DNA of 64,000 nucleotides from NCBI GenBank assembly GCA_030704615.1, contig CM060734.1, positions 30,024,042 to 30,088,041 of the forward strand, read 5' to 3'. The position numbers were made by a program, and so were the translations under genes. Below are positions 30,521-41,494 of the stretch, one piece after another (position 1 is the stretch's first letter; each line of letters opens with the position of its first letter). Below the pieces are notes generated by a model. The model saw only the letters and a list, made by a program, of their open reading frames with translations. It was not told the DNA's origin and ran no database searches. Source of the DNA: Takakia lepidozioides (lineage: Eukaryota; Streptophyta; Takakiopsida; Takakiales; Takakiaceae).

Positions 30521-33500
30521 ATGGCTCCGAATTCCTACGCTATAGTTTGCTGTCCTCCGCAACTTGGGAGAGCCTGGATCCCAAACGAGGGAGGACTTTG
30601 CAGAGTGACTGAAACTTACCTTTGTTCCAAATTCAAGCTCAAACCGGGCACAGTTTATTTGGAAGAAGAAAGGAAGGATGTTCCTGGACAGGTTGACGAG
30701 ACCATTGTCGTGCTAGGTAACGACGGAGGTTGCGGAATCGAATGGCACGTTCCCCCGTCAGACACCATCCTGTACCGAGCTGTGGGAATGCCCATTCCCT
30801 TTCCGAATCAGTCGCTGCCCACACCATCCACAAAGGAGTCCGGAAACCGACAGGCGGCCACTGCCAACAGAGAGGTATGCAACGATAATCATTCCCGACC
30901 TGGACCGTCAAGACCCTCCATAGCTTCTCGTGTGGACGTATTCGACATTTCCGACGAGGAAGATGATTGCATTGAGGTACCCATGTCCTCCACACGGTCG
31001 TTCAAATCCGGCATGGACGTCTCTGTAGGTGCTACGCATGTGCCCTCGAGCATAACTCCAACCCGGTCCATTGTGCAGCTCCTACGACAACATCACCTCG
31101 ATGGTTCTCGCTCCGAGCTGGCTGCTCTCGACTATGCCAAATTCCCAGTCAGAAAGGTAACGTTTCTGCCTCCCGAAGTCGATGGCAATGTCATCTTCGA
31201 GTTTCCACCTGTTTCTTCGTCAAAGAAAGCCTCCGGGATGTTAACAGACATGGATCGAAAGCATGACGGACACCCCTGGTGTGTGACGAAGACCAGTAGC
31301 ACGAAAATTGCTGATGGTGTTCGTGTACGATATGTCCTCTGTGCGGGGAAGCTGAGGTGCCTCAATCCCACCTGCTTCCACTTTCTCTCCAAAGGAGGGC
31401 GGAGAAACGAGACGGATTGGACTGGCACAACGCATCATCCATTCATTGTCTCCAGCCAAGCTCCTGCGGGTTCTTTCAAGTGTGCACATTGCAAAGAACC
31501 ACCGACGTGCATGTCCATGTGCAGAGCCAAGCAATATTACGTAATCCATTTGCTCCCGGACTTGACTAGAGCTTGCATACACGTTGGGGTCCACTGCCAC
31601 CCCTTGGCGAGAGGCAACATGCGTGAGGCTGTGCAGGAAGCACACGACATCATAAAAGAGGAGGTGAAATTGAGCCCCGGAGCCAGACCAAAGCAGATTC
31701 AGCTGAAGGCAGCCCACAAGATTGCTCTTGGCAAAATCATGTCTGAAGATGGTTCCGACCGAGAGCCCTTGACCGAAGACGAGATGCGTGACCTCTTGGA
31801 GTCCGTCTCGCACGTTTGTAGTCCGAATGTGCGGAATCACATCGTATCTTGCAAGCAGGAGTTCGGCAGGGGGTCGGACATGTACTCAATCCTGGAGGTG
31901 AAACGAATGACTGGATATGACTACATCCAAGGTAGCAGGTTTCCAGGGCAAGGCAGCGAATCCGATCGTTGTTACATTTTCAAAATGTCGACGTGTGGGC
32001 CTGGGAGTGGAGTCGACTTGGTCACTCGCATGACAACTGGAAACTTGTCGAATGCTTGGGTGATGTTTGATCACATCAAGCGAATTACAAACCATCAGTG
32101 GGTGACTATGGGTGCGCATGTTTATGACTATCACTCCAAGAGGCTCATGACGATTGCAATCTGCGAGATGAAAGGGGAGGACACACAGTCCGAGATGCAT
32201 CTGTGGGAGGGCATAAACGAGCAGATGGCAAGGGCGGGATTGCCAGAGCCCAATTTCAGGGGATTCATGGCAGACAACGCTCAGGCCAACTGGGCAGCGG
32301 TGCGGCGTGTGTACGGTGAGGACCCCAATGTTCCAATGGAGGGGAAAGAGAGATCCTGTGGATTCCATTGGATGCAGAGTCTATCCCACTACACTACCAA
32401 ATTTGTTGCTAGCTCATTCCAGGCTGAACACCGTGTCCTTTGTACGGCGTGGAAGGATGCACCCACATTTGATGACGCGGAGGTTAAGTTTGCTATCATC
32501 GAGGCTTGGTGGAACACGTCAGGTGCAGTGGAGACAACCAATCTGGGAGCATTGCACAGCTGGTTGGGGTGGTGGCATTTTCGGTATCGACAGTTCGGAC
32601 AGTACATGCGGGAGGTAGGCTGCTGTCATTTCGTTCATTTGTCTTTCTGTTACGGACATTTCGATTGGTCCCTCACCATTGTTTGTGTCCTTCTAGGAGC
32701 GGTGCTTGGATTCCGACACGGACATGCCGAACACGAATATGGCAGAATCGGTCCACTCCTCCTGGCGAGCGTCTTCTGCCGCACATCTGGTGGACGTAGT
32801 GACGGCCACAACGGAGGACATCGACAGAGCAATCATGCAGCAAGCCACGTACTACAAGTTCTGAGCGGCAAACAATGGGGCTTTGGGCCGGACAGGGAGG
32901 AATTGTTGGTACGAACAGCTTCGAGGTCCAAGAATCCAGTGAAATGGGCGACAGCATTGCGAGAGAAGATCAAAGGGACGCCTCTGCACCGCAGAGGTGA
33001 ACACCTAGAGGGGGACGTCCGGACTCGCCCTGTCAGGCGGAGGATTGAAGAGGAACCCGGGTGCGAAGAGGATTCCTGGAGATCCGACAGGAACATTCGG
33101 ACAGCACCTCGAGGTCCCGTCATGTTGCCGCACAATGTGTCTTCCAGCAGTGGAAGCCCAAGAAATTCCAGATCGCCGTCGCCTTCAACCGGGGATTTCG
33201 TGCAACAAATTCCCACCGCTCCCTTGCCCCACATTCCGCCCGCTGTTATGCAGTATGGCCAAGCCATTGTGGAGACGACTGTGTCTGCATCACAGTGGAG
33301 AATTGCTCGCACAAAGCCGTCGTTTCGAGGAAGGTGTTCCGCAATTCGTGTGGATACACGGCAACGTTGTTTAGAGATGATAAGGAGGAATCCAGATGGG
33401 GCTGTCCCTGCTCCTACTTTTACAGGAAGATTTGTCCATGCAAAGTTTGCGGAGGCGACAACCACCCAGTTCTGGTTCTGCAGGCACGACATTATGACTT

Positions 33501-34126
33501 GCGTGTATGGAAAGCCCAAGTACGGCATACAAACAATGCCAGAGGCTCCCCCGGTGTGGCCGGTGGAACCAGGCTGCGATCTGAGTCAGGTTGAGGCCGA
33601 CGCCCTTACCGCCGCAGGATTTCGGATGGTGCAGCGCACTGACGTCCCCAGACAACCATTTCCGCTTCCACAGCCTCCACCACCGACCCCTGTGAGAGCA
33701 AGAACAATGGGACACGACAGCTCTAAGCATCCTACACACCGTTGGGGGAAACCGAAGAGGCGGCGACCTCCCTCAAAAGTGAACGAGACAAGGATGGGGA
33801 ATGCACTTCGGATGAACTGTACAATCCAGAGCTCGACAGAAGTGCCCCCACCAGGATTCGGGCGTGTGTATCAGATGGCCACGGCGGGCTCAGCTGTTCG
33901 CAATGAGGTGTACACCATCACCATTTCAGAATTACCCACCTGCAATTGCACCGACTTCCAGATCATGGCGAACAAGGGGGCATCATACTGCCCTTGCAAG
34001 CATTTGTACTACGTGTACCTAAAGAGACTCCGTTGTAATTCCACAACTCATCACTTCATACATGCACCAGGGTTGAGCCCCCAGGAGGTTCACACTCTTC
34101 TGAATATGGATCCAGGGGACCAGTGA
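30521..34126 (+). pseudogene. Mutator-like transposase of M1 with Cys/His-rich N-domain and SWIM finger
   Basis: Open from 30317; the ATG at 30521 is the likelier start because upstream codons look non-coding. First comes a Cys/His-rich zinc-binding region (about 31250-31620: CLNPTCFHF, CAHCKEPPTCMSMC, CIHVGVHCHP). The MULE catalytic core follows: GVDLVTRMTTGN, FMADNAQANWAAV (second Asp, near 32270), then SCGFHW (the CxxH of MULEs, near 32352). An 82 bp phase-0 intron (32615-32696) precedes NTNMAESVHSSWR, the conserved 'TNxxES' segment in the next frame. One base is lost near 32862. Near 33940-34005 is a SWIM zinc finger (CNC...CPCKH). It would cut and rejoin element ends, probably recognising the TIR/CATGAGC region. 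The frame break suggests it is inactive if real. Confidence 0.88.
32615..32696 (+). other. Intron in the transposase gene
   Basis: GAG|GTAGGC to TTCTAG|GAG, phase 0 on both sides. Reading through it gives a hydrophobic artefact (CCHFVHLSFCYGHFDWSL); splicing it restores the conserved MULE segment NTNMAESVHSSW. Confidence 0.82.
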
Positions 34127-34975
34127 GCTTGGCTTGCGGTCCACATACAATGGTACGCCCATCCTTTTCGGATAGTAGAACTGTACTGCTGCCAGTACCT
34201 CAGACTCTGGCCACAGAAAGGTCCGACATATGTCTTGCCTACCAGTAACCTGTTTTGATCGAACTAAGATATTACTATATCGTTCACTTGTTTCCACGTG
34301 CATGTATTTTTGTATGTTGGAGGGTTCATGTTTTTCTGCTTTCCGAAAACTTGCTCTCCTCATTCGACCTCCGACAAGGAAATGCGGCGCCGAATTTCCA
34401 AGTATCGTCGTAGGTACCCCCAGAGGCGGCCTTCGCCAACACCAAACCGCTCCGAAATTTCGCACGTGCGAACCCTAATGCGGCACCCTATTTCCCAGTT
34501 CAGTTGCAAACCTTTCCCGCCGAATACCCGAAGAAGACAGAATTGTGAAGTACTGCAGACTGTATTGGTGCAGACTCCATTGGTTCAATCGCGGCAAAAG
34601 GGTCAGCTTCATTCCAATGTTAAGGCATGTAAAACCGCGGAATACTCTATACAGGCCAGTATGCGACGTCCTTTTGCAGTGGTATACTGGATTTCCCGTT
34701 GCACGGTCACTTATTTCCATGAGCGGATCTAAAAACCATGAGCGGACTTGTTACTGACGACATATCTTCGCCGCATTACATGATCTGGAACGTCCAAAAA
34801 CGGCAAGGTCAAATAAAAAACTATTATTTTAATACTTGTTTAATCTGCCGCATTTCCAAATTTGGAGGAGTCCGCTCATGAAATCCGCGTATCTTAGACT
34901 TCGGCTCACCGCTCATGCGGCTCATGCGGCTCATGGCTCATGGCTCATGGTTTCTGCTCATGAAATAGTAAACCT
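34127..34975. other. 3' flank and right end of M1
   Basis: No gene recognised. Holds two worn palindromes (near 34385 and 34485), a run of GCTCATG/CATGAGC motifs from 34722 onward, and the right TIR ending ...GCTCATGAAATAGTAAACCT. Confidence 0.8.
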
Positions 34976-34985
34976 CTTACAGGGG
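34976..34985. repeat. Target site duplication of M1, right copy
   Basis: CTTACAGGGG, identical to 20286-20295. Confidence 0.88.
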
Positions 34986-35434
34986 ACCTCAATTGCAGAG
35001 GCCAGTGGCATCTTTTGCAGGCCAACAGCAACCAGGGGTTGGTAGTTGGACATGGAGGACCCAATGTCAAAAGAGATTGCCAGAGAGTGAGAAGGTCGGC
35101 ACAAGCACAGCCTGCCACGTTGCAGTGTGGGGCATATTGTGGCAAGTATGGGCATGGGAGATGCCCAGTGATGACTTGCATCCTGAGTTGCGCGCAGGCC
35201 GTTCCAAAGGAAACAATGGTGGCGGGGGAAGGTGGACCAGCCCAGAGAGGACGAGGTGGTCGGGCACGAGGTGCAGGGCAAGGGCAAGCTCAACATGGCC
35301 AAGGACGCAGAGGTCAGGGTGTTGACCAAGGCATGGCCAACCGGCTTCAGCAGCTAGAGCAGAGGCTCGCTGCCATGGCTACAGCTCAGGCGGGTACTGG
35401 CTCCCAGGCGGGATGGTCCACCTCCTGCTCCTGA
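34986..35434 (+). pseudogene. gag: Gag of G3, C-terminal part with zinc knuckle
   Basis: Picks up the gag frame interrupted by M1. A short Gln-rich piece leads to CGAYCGKYGHGRC (about 35130-35170), a CCHC-type knuckle with altered spacing of the first pair. Gly/Gln/Arg-rich sequence (QRGRGGRARGAGQGQAQHGQGRRGQG) and a short helical RLQQLEQRLAAM follow. It ends at 35434. Confidence 0.7.
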
Positions 35435-35988
35435 GGGAGGAGGAGATATGGGAGGCATGGGATTCATGTGCAAAGCAGCACTACCACTAGAGCAGGTGGG
35501 AGTCTGCTGCAGCCGTGACTCGAGGAGCAGCACGAGTTCCTGAGCCACGAGGTGCAGAGGGGTTGGATTGGATCCACAACGTGGGGAGGCAAGCCGTCAG
35601 GCGAGCTTCCTCAGTCATTCACATGGCGGAGACAGTGTCGACGCCATCCATGGCACCTAGTTCTCGCCGACTGTTACCGAGGCGGAGGTTACTATGCCAT
35701 TGGGAGAGCTACACGTGCAGCACTGACACCTGCTACAAGGCTAGTGCAGCCGGTGTGTTGTTGGGGGCCAGCCACCTCTGTGTGTCAAGCCCCACTATTC
35801 TTGGCAACCATGATTGCGACGCCAGGAATAGACCAGCTGCAGTGTCAGACTAGCAGCAACACTCTGTGAGAGTGGGGAGGTCACTTCATCTTCTGCGGAG
35901 TTAGTGGAAGGTGTAGTGGCAGAGGGATCCTCGGATTTGAGGGTCAAGACTGCCACGGCTGCGCCATGGCAAAGCTGCAGCTGCCAGG
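35435..35988 (+). pseudogene. Degenerate gag-protease linker of G3
   Basis: Frames break repeatedly. Ser/Arg/Glu-rich fragments resemble a disordered linker. No domain identified. Confidence 0.35.
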
Positions 35989-36258
35989 TTGATGGAGCTG
36001 CCAGCTAGGCCAGCCTTTGAGCGCGCCATGGTGACACCTGGAGTTGTCTTGTTAGACAACCATGAGGGCATTTTCACTTTGAGTGGACCGGCAGGCAAGA
36101 AGTACCGGCCACTGCGGGTCTTGTTGGACTCGGGAGCCCAGCCACTGATGTTGGGCAGAGCTGCTATTGCAGGTTTGGCCTCATGGAGGCGGATATGGAG
36201 CCTGTCCTTTCCAGATACAGACATCTCTGGGAGGATCAGAGCAAGGCTTGGGGCATGA
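35989..36258 (+). pseudogene. pro: Aspartic protease of G3
   Basis: KKYRPLRVLLDSGAQPLMLGRAAIAGL (about 36097-36180) is a retropepsin active-site region with a DSGA triad and the following 'LG' turn. The C-terminal half is frameshifted (LMEADMEP... in another frame). It would process the G3 polyprotein. Confidence 0.82.
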
Positions 36259-36854
36259 TACGGCATCAGTTGGCCATTAGACTGCAGCCGGATCATCTAT
36301 ATAGATGGCTCAGTGATGCGGAGTCAAGGCCATTGTGACAGACCGGTCTCTTACGATGTCCTCGTTGTGGGGGCAGTGTTATATCCCATGGGCTTCACCC
36401 TGGATTTTGGGAGGAGTCAGCATCTACAGGCCTGGATGGCAGTCAGGCGATGGTCGCCGTGCACAGCTCCCTGTGACATTCATTGGGGGTATTGCGGCTG
36501 CCCAGCGGGGCAAGATGCCAACACTAGCCGCCTTTACAGCTGCAGTTAGTTGGCCTGGAGAGTTGCTGGAGGGCAATGCCCATGCAGAGGATGTGCACAT
36601 CCAGCAGGAGAGCAAGAGGACATGCATGGTACGGCGGAGTTCCTGCCATGGTTGCTCACACTCCATTGTGGGGTACGAGGTAGAGCAAGGATTGCAGCAG
36701 CAGCTGCTGAGGGACGGTGCCAAAGCTTGGGTTAGAAGCATTCGTACCGTCAGGAGAGGAGGGGAGAGAGAGTGCGGTGACTGCCACCAAGACCACCTCA
36801 GTTGTCGCCATTGGATACCACACCTCTTGTGTGGCAGTGCCCGGATGAAGGCAT
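36259..36854 (+). pseudogene. G3 segment between protease and methyltransferase (unknown)
   Basis: Readable in alternating frames: YDVLVVGAVLYPMGFTLDFG, then YRPGWQSGDGRRAQLPVTFIGGIAA. It looks like a conserved polyprotein domain, unassigned, and may be the N-terminal half of the DNMT module. At least three frameshifts or stops. Confidence 0.45.
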
Positions 36855-37866
36855 ATGCATTTGGACTTGTTGTGGCAGGGATCAGGCATTGGATTGGCTG
36901 TAGTGCGCAGGCAGTGTTATGAGTTCGACATTACCTGTATGTGGAGCGGGATGAGACTGCACGACGTGTTCACTGCGCCGTGTTGCTCAGTTGGTACAGC
37001 AGACCCTGATTTGTTGACCAGTGTCTGCAGTTCGTGGATACCAACAAGCCTTGCAGCAGACATTTCGTTGTTGGGGGCGCAAGATTTGGAGCAGGTTGGC
37101 TCCATTGATCTGGTAGTGGCAGGTTGGCCCTGCCAAGGGCATTCATCAGCCGGGCCATAGCAATGGATTGCGAAGACTCGATTGACGGTCGGTTTTTTGG
37201 GAGGATGATGCGGGTTTGCGACCACTTGCAGCTTCATCAAGCTGTATCTCCAGCATACATCTTGGGAGAATGTGCCACTGATGGGTGATTCTCGGGCCAG
37301 GTGATGGCCAGGTGCATCAAGTCCGGGCGTTAGGCAGTTGTGTCAGCAGTTGGCTGGATTCAGCGATCATGGCTTGGGTCAGCAGTGTTGCTGGATGCAG
37401 CTGCAGTGGGGTCACGGGCTCATCGTCCACGACTTTGGTGGACTAACTTGATGCCACCCGCACTGCTCAAGCGTGCATTTGATGGGGTGCAACGGCCAGC
37501 ACACCTCACCGTGGATGGCATTTTGGACACATGGAGGCAGTCTCAACGTGTGAGACACGATGACCGTTTGCCTTTGGCAGTGGTCAACAGGGTGGGTCAA
37601 CCACGAGCAGCATTACTACACTGCTCAGTTTCCCAGGATCCCATGCTTTTCGGGATAGTGGACCTGGCCTCTTGTGGGATGCCACTTGCAACAGTTAGTG
37701 GAGCCTAATGCCGACGAGCGAGAGCGGGCTATGGGATTTTCCACTGGGACCACGGCGGTGCTTCTCTTTCTGAGGCATCACGTCGTCAGGTGTTGGGGCA
37801 AGCAATGGATCTCAATTGCTTGACCTGGATTATCAGCTTGGCTATGGCTGAGCAACGTAGAGTGCG
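36855..37866 (+). pseudogene. C5 cytosine DNA methyltransferase domain inside G3 pol
   Basis: Motifs appear in canonical C5-MTase order, across shifting frames. Motif I is LDLLWQGSGIGLA (36861). Motif II is YLYVERDETARRV (36932). Motif IV is DLVVAGWPCQGHSSAG with the catalytic PCQ (about 37128). Motif VI is WENVPLMGDSR (37263). Motif VIII-like is LLDAAAVGSRAHRPRLWWTN (about 37389). Motif X-like is RRQVLGQAMDLNCLTW (about 37781). The LDAA..GS.AHR.R..WTN form is reminiscent of the DNMT3 type. It would methylate cytosines in DNA. It sits between protease and RT, so was made as part of the polyprotein. Cytosine methyltransferases captured by retrotransposons are known from charophyte algae and dinoflagellates. 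Frameshifts and stops show this copy is dead. Confidence 0.87.
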
Positions 37867-38298
37867 GAGTGCATTTCCCTTGACAATCTCTCTGCCTACC
37901 GAGATGGTACAGGCAGCGAGTGGGGGCGAGCCGGTGAGGACCACGGGGTGTAGACATCCATGGCACACGTGGGAGGTACTCGAGGTTCAGAGGGAGTTGG
38001 CAGCCAAGGCAGCTGTGATGGATGAGGTTGGGGATTCTTCTCGGATGAGGAGGTTCTCAATGATGAGATGATGGGGCAGGATGAGGCCTTGTCATTGACT
38101 GAGCAGGAAGGGAGTATTGCTCAAGAGGTTGTAGCATAGCAACCACGGGACGCGTCCTCTACCTCTAAGCCCACTGGACTTAAGGTTGCAGTTACGGAGG
38201 ACAATTGGGAGCCTGACATTGGACCCATTGTCACCGGAGGAGAGAGACGACGTATATGGCGGTTCCTGAGGGCTTACAGGAATTGCTTTGCCTTTAGT
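37867..38298 (+). pseudogene. G3 linker between methyltransferase and RT
   Basis: Broken frames. EEGERRRIWRFLRAYR-like and LQELLCL*FEGLGALKG pieces precede the RT entrance; one stop (TAG at about 38295) lies just before the RT frame. No separate domain recognised. Confidence 0.4.
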
Positions 38299-39324
38299 TT
38301 GAAGGACTTGGGAGCACTGAAGGGTCAAGAGATTCGTATTGAGTTGGCCACTGACACGCCAATCTTTCGGAGACCCTATAGATACAGTGACATGGAGAGG
38401 TCTTTGATTCAGATGAGGACTCAAGATTTCTGGGAGGCAGGTTTGGTGGAGCTCTCTGGTGGAGAGTATGCTTCAGCCACAGTGATGCCAGCCAAGAAGG
38501 ATGTCTATGGCAATTGGACGGAGAGACGTATGTGCGGTGATTACCGACCTGTAAATCGTCAGACCAAGTTTGATAGGTATGCCATGCCGACACCAGAGGA
38601 GATTTTTGATGCCATTGGGCATTCCAAGGTCTTTAGCACGTTGGATTTACGATCCGGATATCACCAGTTGCCGATCAAGGAGGCGGATAAGCAAAAGACG
38701 GCATTTTGGGGGATCAATGAGCATGGGAAGGATTGCCTATACCAGTGGCGGTTCTTACCATTTGGGCTTAAAAACGCTCCCGCTGAGTTTCAAAGAGTCA
38801 TGGACAGGATTCTAGCAGGGGTGGAGTTTGCTCGGTGCTACATAGATGACATCATCATCTTTAGTGCTACGGTGGAGGAGCATGAGAGACACCTTCAGGG
38901 GGTATTTGAGCGCTTGAGGACGCATGGATTGAAGTTACATCCGGGCAAGTGCAAGTTTTTCCACAACCAGATTGAGTATCTGGATCACATGATATATCCT
39001 GGAGGATTGGAGGTACAGCAGACTAAGGTAGAGTCCATTGCACAAGTTCCACGCCCCACGGATGTGAGCCGAGTTCGAGCTTTCATGGGGTTAGCAAACT
39101 ATTACAGACGGTTTGTTAAGGGATTTAGTGCCATTGCAAAGGCTCTAACCAAGCTGACCAAGGTGGACCAGGAGTGGCAGTGGGAAGATGAGCAAGAACA
39201 AGCTTTTCAAGAGCTCAAGGCGAGGTTGACCTCGGCGCCCATCTTGAGACGACCTATCAGGGGGCGTCCTTTTCAGCTGCATACAAATTGGAGCATGCTG
39301 GGGCTTGGAGCGGTGCTCACATAG
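38299..39324 (+). pseudogene. pol: Reverse transcriptase and start of RNase H of G3
   Basis: An intact 341-codon frame: PIFRRPYRYSDMERSLIQ, ASATVMPAKKD...RMCGDYRPVN, FSTLDLRSGYHQLP (first catalytic Asp), FLPFGLKNAPAEFQRVMD, then the active site CYIDDIIIFS (YIDD, near 38840), GLKLHPGKCKFF, FMGLANYYRRFV. The RNase H start reads LHTNWSMLGLGAVL, with Asn at the position of the first catalytic Asp. It ends at an in-frame TAG (39322) replacing an expected Gln. The RT resembles G1's only at family level, so G3 is a separate lineage. Confidence 0.93.
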
Positions 39325-40962
39325 GTGGATGATGAGGGAAGAGAGTTCGTAGTGGCTTATGCTAGCTGCTTGAACAATGCTGCAGAGTCTAAGTATAGCT
39401 CATATGAGGGAGAATGCTGAGCTGCAGTGTGGGCCGTGGCACACTTCAGGTGCTATCTATACGGCAATCTCTTCACCCTTGTCACGGATCACCAACCACT
39501 CAAGTGGTTGATGAAGTCAGACAAGCTTACGGGGAAGCTTGCAAGGTGGGCACTCATCCTTCAAGAGTATGACTTTCAGGTGGTGCATCGACCGGGTTTG
39601 GTCAATCGCAATGCAGATGGGTTGAGTCGCAATCCATGCACGAGCCAGCAGGATGACACTGGAGCTCGGTGGCATGGTGAGACGGACGAGGAGATGGTGC
39701 CCGGATGGCATGCATCTGCATTTCTGTGTATCTTGGCAGCGGAAGGCCAGGTTGGACCTGCAATAGGGATGACTGTAGATCAAGTGTCTGAGGACCCTGA
39801 GGCCAGCAATGAGCAAGGTGACGCCAAAGATATACATGAGGATTCAGTTGTGTTGGACTACCTCCGCACTGGAGACACTGCAGCCGCTGTGATTGCCAAG
39901 GAGAGGGATCGGATCCTACAACGAGCCAAGAGGTTCAAGTGGGAGGGGACACACCTGCTCCGAGTATGGGAGGATGGTCAAGTGAGGATTGTGCCTCACC
40001 CAACACAGCGGGCACGGTTAGTGCGGCATGCCCATGAGGAGTTGGGGCATTTTGGGGTGCGACGCACTCATAGTCTACTGCAGGGGCAGTATTGGTGGCG
40101 TGGTATGCACACAGAGGTGCAACAATTTGTGGCTAGGTGCATGGTGTGTGACAGGGTGCGTGCTTCATTCAACGCCCCTACTCCACAATTGCACCATCTT
40201 CCGATCATGGGATTGGGCTACAGGTGGAGTCTTGACTTCGCAGGGCCATTGCCACTGACCATGCGTCACAACAAGTACGTGTTGGTGATGGTGGAGCACT
40301 TCTCCGAGTGGATTGAGTTGGTTCCATTGCCTGATAAGGCTAGTGAGGGAGCTGCGTATGCATTCTTGGATTGTGTGCTTAGCCGATTCGGTGCTCCAGC
40401 TGAGGCGCTCACGGACCAAGGGAGAGAGTTCTTGGGGGAGTTTCAGGCTTTGTGTGACAAGGCCTTGATAGACCACCGCACCACTTCTCGGGATCATCCT
40501 GAGGCCGATGGCTTGGCAGAGAGAGTTGTTCAGACAGTAAAGAGGGGTTTGCGCAAGTATGACTTGCAGAAGGGACACCTAGGAGATTGGGACCTTCAGT
40601 TACCCTGGTTAGCCATGGGCTACAGGTTCAGCAAGCAAGCATCACTTGCCTCCTTCTCACCATACTTTCTTCTCTTTGGCCGAGAGCCGGATTTGCCTGC
40701 ATCCATTTGCAGAGAAGCTGCTGCAGTTTTTAACCTTGACGATCCGGACGTGTGGGCACATGCATGTGAGCAGCGTGCAGAGTTGTTCAAGAAAGTCATG
40801 CCCATGGCTTTCGAAAACCTTGCCATCGCACAACACCGTGATACGTTGAGGTATGCTACCATACGTGGTGGGGAATATCGTCCTGGGGTTCGGAGATTCA
40901 ACCCTGGTGACTATGTTTACCTGCAGCAGACTGCTCCTACGACCTTGGATGTGACTGCATGA
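39325..40962 (+). pseudogene. pol: RNase H (rest) and integrase of G3
   Basis: After a TAG (39322) and a TGA (39417) in the RNase H (AYASCLNNAAESKYSSYEGE), a 511-codon frame from 39427 carries the RNase H end (VTDHQPLKWLM). The integrase follows: HHCC finger (HAHEELGHFGVRRTH...CMVCDRV, 40024-40160), then D,D,E as LDFAGP (40230), LTDQGREF (40413) and ADGLAERVVQT (40504). A C-terminal YRPGVRRFNPGDYVYLQQ leads to a frameshift near 40950 that displaces the PHD region. It would insert the cDNA. Confidence 0.92.
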
Positions 40963-41234
40963 CGTGTTATTTTGAGGGTCGAGATGGCATAACTTGGAAG
41001 GACCATGTGCGTAATTGTGCGCCATGTCACCTTCCGAATGTCGATGGCAGGATTGACCCAAACCTGGCAGTGGTATCTGCAGGTTTGAGGTGCATGTTGT
41101 GTGGGTCTGCTAGAGGGGCAGCCACCATGCTGGTGTGTGATCGATGCTCTAGAGGTTGGCATATGGGCTGCTTGACTCCACCTCTTGAGATGGTTCCGGA
41201 TGGGGATTGATTATGTCCACAATGCATTGGATAG
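40959..41234 (+). pseudogene. PHD finger at the C-terminus of G3 polyprotein
   Basis: After FEGRDGITWKDHVRNCAPCHLPN, the frame reads CMLCGSARGAATMLVCDRCSRGWHMGCLTPPLE, then GD, TGA, LCPQC. This is a C4HC3 PHD finger: CxxC, CxxC, HxxC, CxxC, with the conserved Trp before the fourth Cys pair mutated from TGG to TGA (41208). PHD fingers read histone H3 tails. In other Ty3/gypsy lineages a chromodomain occupies this place and targets integration, so a targeting role is inferred. Confidence 0.85.
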
Positions 41235-41483
41235 TGGGAGTGGATACAACCATGGGAGGCTAACAAGAAATGCAAGGCCAAGCTACTAGGAGACCTTGAA
41301 CACACGAGATCCTGGCTCAAGTTCACAGATTGCAAGACGGCGACTAACGATGGGGCTACTCTTGTACCCGGCCTCTTGGTCTTTAGAGTTTGAGTACAAT
41401 AGGGACAGTGATAGAGGACTTAGTACGGTTGTGGCTATTACATCTTGTAGCTATCTGGAGTTAAAGGGACCTATCCACCAGCT

Positions 41484-41494
41484 AGGGGGGCGAT
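41484..41494 (+). other. Polypurine tract of G3
   Basis: AGGGGGGCGA-type run directly before TGTGGCAGAC (41495). It supports an LTR start at 41495 rather than at the 41582 repeat. Confidence 0.55.

Larger units (their letters stand above)
20296..34975. mobile_element. M1: Mutator-like element with methyltransferase-like cargo, 14.7 kb
   Basis: Left end GGGGCTGCTATTTCATGAGC; inverted right end AGGTTTACTATTTCATGAGC. They share CTATTTCATGAGC at the same distance from the tip and are flanked by the 10 bp CTTACAGGGG duplication. Both ends have clusters of CATGAGC(GG/C) repeats. Inside: an unknown minus-strand gene, a palindrome cluster, a minus-strand ParB-like/methyltransferase-like gene, a dense palindrome array, and a plus-strand MULE transposase. 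The duplication is exact but the genes carry frameshifts. Confidence 0.9.

Noticed and set aside
36855-37866. Host DNA methyltransferase gene inserted by M1 or another DNA transposon
   Set aside because: It lies in the same strand and order as protease and RT of G3, without TIRs or introns, so it belongs to the polyprotein.
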